Shown here piece by piece: positions 5,976-10,694 of a stretch of 10,694 nt of DNA. Both the position numbers and the translations under genes were made by a program. The stretch's first letter is position 1. Every line of letters begins with the position of its first letter. The notes beneath the pieces were generated by a model. It did no database searches and was not told where the DNA came from. It saw only the letters and a list, made by a program, of their open reading frames with translations. The DNA lies in assembly GCA_946409145.1 (NCBI GenBank), contig CAMJVA010000039.1:1-10694 (forward strand). Direction: 5' to 3'. This stretch comes from an uncultured Enterococcus sp. (lineage in GTDB: Bacteria > Bacillota > Bacilli > Lactobacillales > Enterococcaceae).

Positions 5976-7919
5976 TTATAATAAATTCCAGTTTTCATAT
6001 AGATTTTCCAATTCTTTTTTATCTTCTAAAAGCTTTTTTCCAATGTTTGTTTCTTTAATCAACATTCGTTGGGGAATTTCTTCTACAAGGCGTCTTGTAG
6101 ACAACACATCTTCTCCTGAAGCAATTATTTCCCAAGGGGAGGTAAAACCTAAGTGACTTACTAACTGCATCCCAAAACTATTATAAACTAAAGTATAACC
6201 GGCAATTCCAGTAGTTTTTTGATAACTTTTCGCAAATCCCCCATCAATGACTAACATTTTTCCCTGAGCTTTAATGGGATCTTCTCCTCGTTTTTCTTTC
6301 ACTGGAGTATGCCCATTAATAATGTGTCCATCTTCTTGTAAATTAAATAAATTTAAAATTTCTTCAATAATTTTAGGGTCATTTCTTAAAGAGTAATAGG
6401 CATTTTTTTCTTCTTTATGAGTCCTTGTATCTTCTAAATAATACCGTTCAAAAGTGGTCATAGCTAATTTTCCAAAAAGTGACGAACACTCTCCACACCA
6501 TAAATACCACAGTAAATCCGTGGCTAAATCTTCTTTTATTTCTGGATGACTGTAACTTTTTCGCACCATTTTTTCATAATAATCCAACAGCTCCTTACCT
6601 CCATAGCCTACACCATTAATCCGTAAAGATTTTAAGTCTCCATTGTCATGTAACGGAATGCAACCATGGAATAATAAATTATGGTTATAACATAAATACA
6701 TTCCTCCTTTGGCTAAGAGAAAATCAGTATGACTTTTTAACCGTTGAGAATTTTGAAAACTATCCAGGAGTTGTTGTAATAACTGTTCTTCTTCTTTCGT
6801 TAATTCTCCTGGATTTTCAGGATTAAACTGGGAAAAAGGAAAACCAATTAAAGGATAATTTTTCCCCTTAAAAAAATAAGTTTCCTGTTGAAAATCAATT
6901 TTTCTTAAAACTTGCCGATGACTTAAATTAAAATCTTTTCTTCGAGAAATTAACGCATCTTCTAGTTTAAATTGCAAGACACTTGCCGCTTGTTGCAACA
7001 TATTTAAAAGCTTTCCCTCTTCTTCTCCTAAGTGATGATGATCGGGATTTTTTTTAGGCTGAAAATTGTCTTTTGGTTGGTAATATTTTTTGGCAAATTG
7101 AATTAAAGGACGCAAATTTATCCCATAACTTTCTTCTAAAATCGCTAAATTATCATATCTTGCAGAAATTCGAATAAGGTTTATCATGGAAAGTTTAGAC
7201 CCAGCCATAGCTCCAATCCAGTTCATATCATGATTTCCCCATTGAATATCCACTGAAGGCATAGCCATGAGACGATCCATAATTTTATCTGGATCACTCC
7301 CTCGATCGTATATATCTCCCACAACATGAAGATGATCTACCACAAGGCGACAAATCGTATCACACACGGCTAAAATTAAGTCTTCCCCTTGATCTAAAGC
7401 AATAATTTTTTGCATAATTCCCTGACAATATCCTGGCTTTTCTTCTAAAGGATCTTTTTTTAATTCCGTTAATAATTCTTCCAAAATATAAGCATATTTT
7501 TTCGGCAATGCTTTTCGAACCTTGGAACGGGAATATTTTTTCCCACAGTAACTAGTGAGTAAAATTAATTGGTACAAAGACTTTTCGTAAAATGTATTAA
7601 TTTGTGAGTGGTCATCTTTTAAAGCTGCTTTTATTTTTTCCAAATATTCCTTTGGATAATACACTAACATAGCTAAGGCATTTTGTTCTTCTTCACTTAA
7701 ACTATCGCAAAAGAGTTCGGCAATTTTGGCTCGAATCGCCCCACTTCCTGTACGTAAAATATGGTTAAAGGCATCATATTCCCCATGAAGATCGCTGACA
7801 AAATGCTCTGTTCCTTTTGGTAAATGTAAAATAGCCTCTAAATTAATAATTTCAGTTAAAACAGCGCCTTGAGACTGATATTTTTCTTTGAGCAGTTTTT
7901 GATATTTCTCTTGATAAAT
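5976..7919 (-). CDS. fbp: Fructose-1,6-bisphosphatase, class III, starting at ATT
   Basis: This gluconeogenic enzyme hydrolyses fructose-1,6-bisphosphate to fructose-6-phosphate in the cytoplasm. Class III enzymes are metallophosphoesterases of low-GC Firmicutes. I read 647 residues, close to the family's usual 640-670. Metal-site motifs in order: HFVSDLHGEYD (39-49; Asp43, His45), VGDIYDRGSDPDKIMDRL (200-217), WGNHDMNW (227-234), FHGCIP (417-422) and INGHTPVKEKRGEDP (534-548). The first ATG in the frame is codon 84, and starting there would remove the SDLHGEYD motif, so it is not the start. The frame is open back to a TGA at 7943-7941. In that interval there is no ATG, GTG or TTG codon, and ATT at 7919 stands seven bases after AAAGGAGGG. 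I take ATT as the start. A base difference at this codon is the main alternative. The gene is divergent from the DUF1846 gene. Confidence 0.93.
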   Translation of the reverse strand: MYQEKYQKLLKEKYQSQGAVLTEIINLEAILHLPKGTEHFVSDLHGEYDAFNHILRTGSGAIRAKIAELFCDSLSEEEQNALAMLVYYPKEYLEKIKAALKDDHSQINTFYEKSLYQLILLTSYCGKKYSRSKVRKALPKKYAYILEELLTELKKDPLEEKPGYCQGIMQKIIALDQGEDLILAVCDTICRLVVDHLHVVGDIYDRGSDPDKIMDRLMAMPSVDIQWGNHDMNWIGAMAGSKLSMINLIRISARYDNLAILEESYGINLRPLIQFAKKYYQPKDNFQPKKNPDHHHLGEEEGKLLNMLQQAASVLQFKLEDALISRRKDFNLSHRQVLRKIDFQQETYFFKGKNYPLIGFPFSQFNPENPGELTKEEEQLLQQLLDSFQNSQRLKSHTDFLLAKGGMYLCYNHNLLFHGCIPLHDNGDLKSLRINGVGYGGKELLDYYEKMVRKSYSHPEIKEDLATDLLWYLWCGECSSLFGKLAMTTFERYYLEDTRTHKEEKNAYYSLRNDPKIIEEILNLFNLQEDGHIINGHTPVKEKRGEDPIKAQGKMLVIDGGFAKSYQKTTGIAGYTLVYNSFGMQLVSHLGFTSPWEIIASGEDVLSTRRLVEEIPQRMLIKETNIGKKLLEDKKELENLYENWNLL

Positions 7920-7926
7920 TTTTATT

Positions 7927-7935
7927 CCCTCCTTT
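7927..7935 (-). promoter_or_regulatory. Ribosome-binding site deciding the ATT start of fbp
   Basis: AAAGGAGGG is followed by a 7-base spacer and then ATT (7919-7917). This is ideal spacing for initiation. The upstream ATG at 7944-7942 is in another frame and would run through this site to a stop after 30 codons. Confidence 0.7.
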
Positions 7936-7950
7936 AAAACTCATAATCTA

Positions 7951-7979
7951 AGAATAGCGAAATTAGACCATTTTTGCAA
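7951..7979 (-). promoter_or_regulatory. Promoter of fbp
   Basis: TTGCAA (7979-7974) and TATTCT (7956-7951) are 17 bases apart, each with four consensus bases. The start point would fall near 7944, giving an untranslated leader of about 25 bases ending at the ATT codon. Confidence 0.55.
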
Positions 7980-8017
7980 TGGAAAGAATAATTATCGTTA
8001 AAACCCTTGATAAATAT

Positions 8018-8034
8018 TAATTTCTTTGAAATTA
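8018..8034. other. Palindrome between divergent fbp and DUF1846 promoters
   Basis: TAATTTC-TTT-GAAATTA is a 7-bp inverted repeat with a 3-base centre, about midway between the two divergent promoters. It could be an operator for a dimeric regulator. Equally, it is short and made mainly of A and T, so chance is quite possible. Confidence 0.25.
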
Positions 8035-8070
8035 TTCCACCTATTCCATTGGTTATTTTTCCAAAAGAGT

Positions 8071-8099
8071 TTGACTTAAAGATAAAAAAATGACAAAAT
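8071..8099 (+). promoter_or_regulatory. Promoter of the UPF0371/DUF1846 gene
   Basis: TTGACT (8071-8076, five of six consensus bases) is followed after 17 bases by CAAAAT (8094-8099, four of six). The start of transcription would be near 8106, about 40 bases before the GTG start codon. The ribosome-binding site AAGGAGG is at 8135-8141. Confidence 0.55.
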
Positions 8100-8147
8100 G
8101 CCAAAAGAAGAAATTTGTAAAAATAATCATTTATAAGGAGGAACATT

Positions 8148-9653
8148 GTGAAAAAAATTGGCTTTAATGCAGACAAATATCTTGAGGAACAATCTGCTTA
8201 TATTTTAGAAAGAGTAAATCACTATGACAAACTTTACTTAGAGTTTGGCGGAAAATTAGTCGATGATAAACATGCCAGTCGAGTTCTTCCTGGATTTATG
8301 GAAGATGCGAAAGTTAAACTGTTGCAAAAATTAAAAGATCAAGCAGAAATTGTCATGTGTGTTTATGCTGGAGACATTGAGCGAAATAAAATTCGCGGGG
8401 ATTACGGCATTACTTACGACATGGATATTTTACGCTTAATTGACGAATTAAGAGCTTATGATTTGGCTGTAAATTCTGTAGTGATTACACGTTACAGTGG
8501 ACAACCAGCTACTAAAGTATTTATTAAAAAATTAGAAATGCGCGATATTAAAGTTTACACCTATCAAGAAATTGACGAATACCCTGTTAACGTGGATAAA
8601 ATTGTCTCTGACGAAGGCTTTGGGATTAATCCTTATGTGGAAACGACCAAACCTATTGTAGTCGTTACAGCCCCAGGTCCAGGATCTGGGAAATTAGCCA
8701 CTTGTTTAACGCAACTTTATCATGAAAGTAAAATGGGCAGAATTGCTGGCTATTCTAAATTTGAAACTTTCCCAGTGTGGAATGTTCCTTTAAAACACCC
8801 GTTAAACATTGCTTATGAAGCAGCCACAGTAGATTTAAAAGATGTGAATATGATTGATTATTTCCACTATGATTACTATCACGAAATGGCAGTAAACTAT
8901 AACCGAGATTTAGAAACTTTCCCTGTAATTAAACGCATTATTGAACGGATTACTGGAGAAGAATCTATTTTTAAATCCCCAACTGATATGGGCGTTAATC
9001 GCGTGGGATTTGGCATTACAGATGATGAAGTGGTAAAAGAAGCCTCTTTACAAGAAATTATCCGTCGTTACTTTCATACTTTATGTGATTTCAAAAAAGG
9101 TCTTTTAGATGAAGATGCCGTCACAGGGATTAAGCTGATTATGGAAGAAGTAAATTTAAAACCAGAAGATAGAAAAGTGGTCATTCCCGCTCATGAATAT
9201 GGAGATAAATTAACTTTAGAAAATAATGGAGAAATCGTCCCTGTTATTGCTATTGAACTTCCTAATGGAAAAATCCTTACTGGGAAAAAATCTGATCTAA
9301 TGGCTTCTTCTGCTGCCATGCTTTTAAATGCTATTAAAGAATTAGCAGGAATTGGTGACGATATTCCTCTTTTATCTCCTGTCATTTTAAATACGATTCA
9401 AGAGTTAAAAGAAAAAGAACTTCACTCACAAATTACTGCTCTTTCAGTAAATGAAGTGCTCATTGCCTTATCCATTAGTGCTGTAACTAATCCAACTGCT
9501 CAAGTGGCTTTTGATAAACTGACTGAATTAAAAGATACTGAAGCCCACAGTACTGTAATGTTAAATAAAGACGATGAACAAACTTTGAAAAAATTAGGCA
9601 TTGAAGTGACTTGCGCCCCTATTTATCCTTCTGATAATTTATTTTATCAATAA
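8148..9653 (+). CDS. UPF0371 / DUF1846 family protein
   Basis: A 501-residue soluble protein of the UPF0371 (DUF1846) family, which is widespread in Firmicutes and Actinobacteria and has no established function. Recognisable blocks: KIGFNADKYLEEQSAYILER (3-22), KLYLEFGGKLVDDKHASRVLPGF (28-50), ICVYAGDIERNKIRGDYGITYD-type region (70-91) and the glycine-rich TAPGPGSGKLATCLTQLYHE (174-193). This last block resembles a P-loop and suggests phosphate or nucleotide binding. No membrane segment or signal peptide is present. Translation begins at GTG 8148, six bases after AAGGAGG, and no better start exists. It is divergent from fbp and transcribed alone. Length and motifs match the family; its role should be left open. 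Confidence 0.93.
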   Translation: MKKIGFNADKYLEEQSAYILERVNHYDKLYLEFGGKLVDDKHASRVLPGFMEDAKVKLLQKLKDQAEIVMCVYAGDIERNKIRGDYGITYDMDILRLIDELRAYDLAVNSVVITRYSGQPATKVFIKKLEMRDIKVYTYQEIDEYPVNVDKIVSDEGFGINPYVETTKPIVVVTAPGPGSGKLATCLTQLYHESKMGRIAGYSKFETFPVWNVPLKHPLNIAYEAATVDLKDVNMIDYFHYDYYHEMAVNYNRDLETFPVIKRIIERITGEESIFKSPTDMGVNRVGFGITDDEVVKEASLQEIIRRYFHTLCDFKKGLLDEDAVTGIKLIMEEVNLKPEDRKVVIPAHEYGDKLTLENNGEIVPVIAIELPNGKILTGKKSDLMASSAAMLLNAIKELAGIGDDIPLLSPVILNTIQELKEKELHSQITALSVNEVLIALSISAVTNPTAQVAFDKLTELKDTEAHSTVMLNKDDEQTLKKLGIEVTCAPIYPSDNLFYQ

Positions 9654-9925
9654 ACAGTTAAGAGTGAGGCTTGGATAAAAGTGTCTCACTTCGAGATATA
9701 AGATTTAAATAGCCCAACTATACGCCTAATTTAGGACATAAGAGAATCATTTAAAAATGGTTTTTCATATTTGGTGATCGTTTAACTTATTTTTCGGTTA
9801 CTTTTTGGACCATCTTTTATTAAGATTTAAGGGAATAGGATATCATTATGTCCTACTCCCTTTTTCTTTGCTTAAATTAAAATTTCCAGTAAACTTAAGT
9901 CACTATGAAAGAAAGGAAGGCCTTT
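9654..9925 (+). other. Gene-free 272-base stretch
   Basis: No convincing reading frame is present. Close to the DUF1846 stop is an 8-bp hairpin, AGTGAGGC (9663-9670) with GTCTCACT (9683-9690), lacking a U-run. Bases 9691-9830 show nothing I recognise. The terminator at 9831-9869 follows, then A+T-rich DNA to the ribosome-binding site AAGGAAGG (9913-9920). I found no good promoter for the next gene. Confidence 0.6.
9831..9869 (+). terminator. Intrinsic terminator downstream of DUF1846 gene
   Basis: GGGAATAGGA (9831-9840) pairs with TCCTACTCCC (9851-9860) with one A-C mismatch and a 10-base loop, followed by TTTTTCTTT. It lies 177 bases after the DUF1846 stop, leaving an unusually long 3' untranslated region unless the transcript ends earlier. 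Confidence 0.8.
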
Positions 9926-10694
9926 ATGAAAAAAATTTTTCTTAGTTTACTCGTTTTACTGAGTTTATTTCTTTTAGTCCTTGGAGGCTATGTTATTTAC
10001 CTTTTTACAAGCTATTATCGTTTACCAGATAAACAAGTCCTTAAGGTGGAAGAAAAAAGTGAGCAAATTTTAAAAACCAAGACCACTTACACAGCGACGA
10101 CATTTAACATTGGTTTTGGAGCTTACTCAAGAGACTTTAGTTTTTTTATGGATCATGGAAAATATTCCCGAGGGTATAACAAAAAAGAAGTCTTAAAAAA
10201 TATGGCTGGCATCGTTGCTACTATTGAAAAAGAAAAACCTGATATTAGTTTTTTCCAAGAAGTAGATGTCACAGGACAACGGTCTCAGCAAGTGAATCAA
10301 GTGGCTTTTTTGAAAAAAAACTTCGCTGATTATAATGCTATTTTTGCCCAAAATTACGACTCACCTTATTTGTTTTATCCTTTCACAAAACCCATTGGAA
10401 AAGCCAAATCAGGTTTAGTGACTTTAAGTTCTGGAAAAATATTAGCTAGCACTCGCTATCGTTTGCCCATTGAAACTAATTTAAATAAGTTTACTGATTT
10501 AGATCGAGCATTTTCTTTAACAGAGGTAGCTGTAGAAAATAATCACATTTTAACATTAATTAACACTCATTTATCTGCCTTTACCAGTGACCCTACTGTT
10601 CATGACGAACAGTTAAAAAAATTGTTTTCTTTAATGGAAGAAGAATACCAAAAAGGACACTATGTTATTGTGGCAGGAGATTATAATCACGATC
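9926..10694 (+). CDS. Membrane-anchored endonuclease/exonuclease/phosphatase (EEP) family protein, 3' end missing
   Basis: The first 256 codons of an EEP-fold hydrolase, a superfamily that includes DNase I, exonuclease III and sphingomyelinases. Residues 1-27 are a lysine start plus a long hydrophobic run (IFLSLLVLLSLFLLVLGGYV), giving a signal anchor or uncleaved signal peptide, so the catalytic domain should be outside the cell. EEP motifs in order: TFNIGFG (59-65, Asn61), FFQEVD (109-114, Glu112), NTHLSAF (213-219, Asn213 and His215) and AGDYNHD (250-256, Asp252 and Asn254), the last matching the GD[FY]N active-site block. The terminal His normally lies further on, beyond the window. ATG 9926 is preceded by AAGGAAGG with a 5-base spacer. 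Substrate (nucleic acid, phospholipid or other phosphodiester) cannot be read from the sequence. Confidence 0.9.
   Translation, partial: MKKIFLSLLVLLSLFLLVLGGYVIYLFTSYYRLPDKQVLKVEEKSEQILKTKTTYTATTFNIGFGAYSRDFSFFMDHGKYSRGYNKKEVLKNMAGIVATIEKEKPDISFFQEVDVTGQRSQQVNQVAFLKKNFADYNAIFAQNYDSPYLFYPFTKPIGKAKSGLVTLSSGKILASTRYRLPIETNLNKFTDLDRAFSLTEVAVENNHILTLINTHLSAFTSDPTVHDEQLKKLFSLMEEEYQKGHYVIVAGDYNHD

Noticed and set aside
7934..8176. An 80-codon minus-strand frame across the fbp-DUF1846 intergenic region.
   Set aside because: It overlaps both divergent promoters and the start of the DUF1846 gene, and its translation is low-complexity Phe, Lys and Asn typical of A+T-rich non-coding DNA.
9191..9385. 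A 64-codon minus-strand frame inside the DUF1846 gene.
   Set aside because: It is antisense to a conserved coding region, with no initiation signals.
1..10694. CRISPR array, insertion sequence, prophage or defence system.
   Set aside because: No regularly spaced repeats, transposase, integrase or recognised defence gene was seen on either strand.

Overview
The window is A+T-rich, its intergenic DNA has Gram-positive ribosome-binding sites (AAGGAGG type), and its genes are typical of low-GC Firmicutes. Tgt-YajC, class III fructose-1,6-bisphosphatase, a UPF0371/DUF1846 protein and a DUF188 protein together suggest Lactobacillales, perhaps an Enterococcaceae member such as Enterococcus or Vagococcus. 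The genus is inference from protein style; I ran no search.

Layout. Bases 1-1401 hold a minus-strand operon: a good promoter, tgt (tRNA-guanine transglycosylase), then the start of yajC, which runs off the left edge. Bases 1430-4098 hold a minus-strand P-type cation (probably Ca2+) ATPase with its own terminator. Bases 4154-4702 have no convincing protein gene. On the plus strand there is a promoter-like sequence, several nested and local helices including one that joins positions about 315 bases apart, and a very strong intrinsic terminator, so I annotate a candidate large structured RNA of about 510 nt. Its terminator overlaps the 3' end of the convergent DUF188 gene (4675-5136).

Upstream of the DUF188 gene is a second candidate RNA on the minus strand (about 5170-5304): an extended -10 promoter, three directly abutting hairpins and a terminator-like hairpin placed just before the gene. 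This is the layout of an attenuator or riboswitch, or of a small RNA. Next come a GNAT acetyltransferase (5341-5847) and fbp (5976-7919), both on the minus strand. The fbp reading frame extends 83 codons upstream of its first ATG and appears to start at ATT.

The fbp promoter diverges from that of the UPF0371/DUF1846 gene (8148-9653, plus strand). After 272 bases without a gene, containing a terminator, a membrane-anchored endonuclease/exonuclease/phosphatase-family protein begins at 9926 and runs off the right edge.

Most genes are ordinary housekeeping or core accessory genes and do not form one pathway. The unusual material is the two RNA candidates and the fbp start codon.
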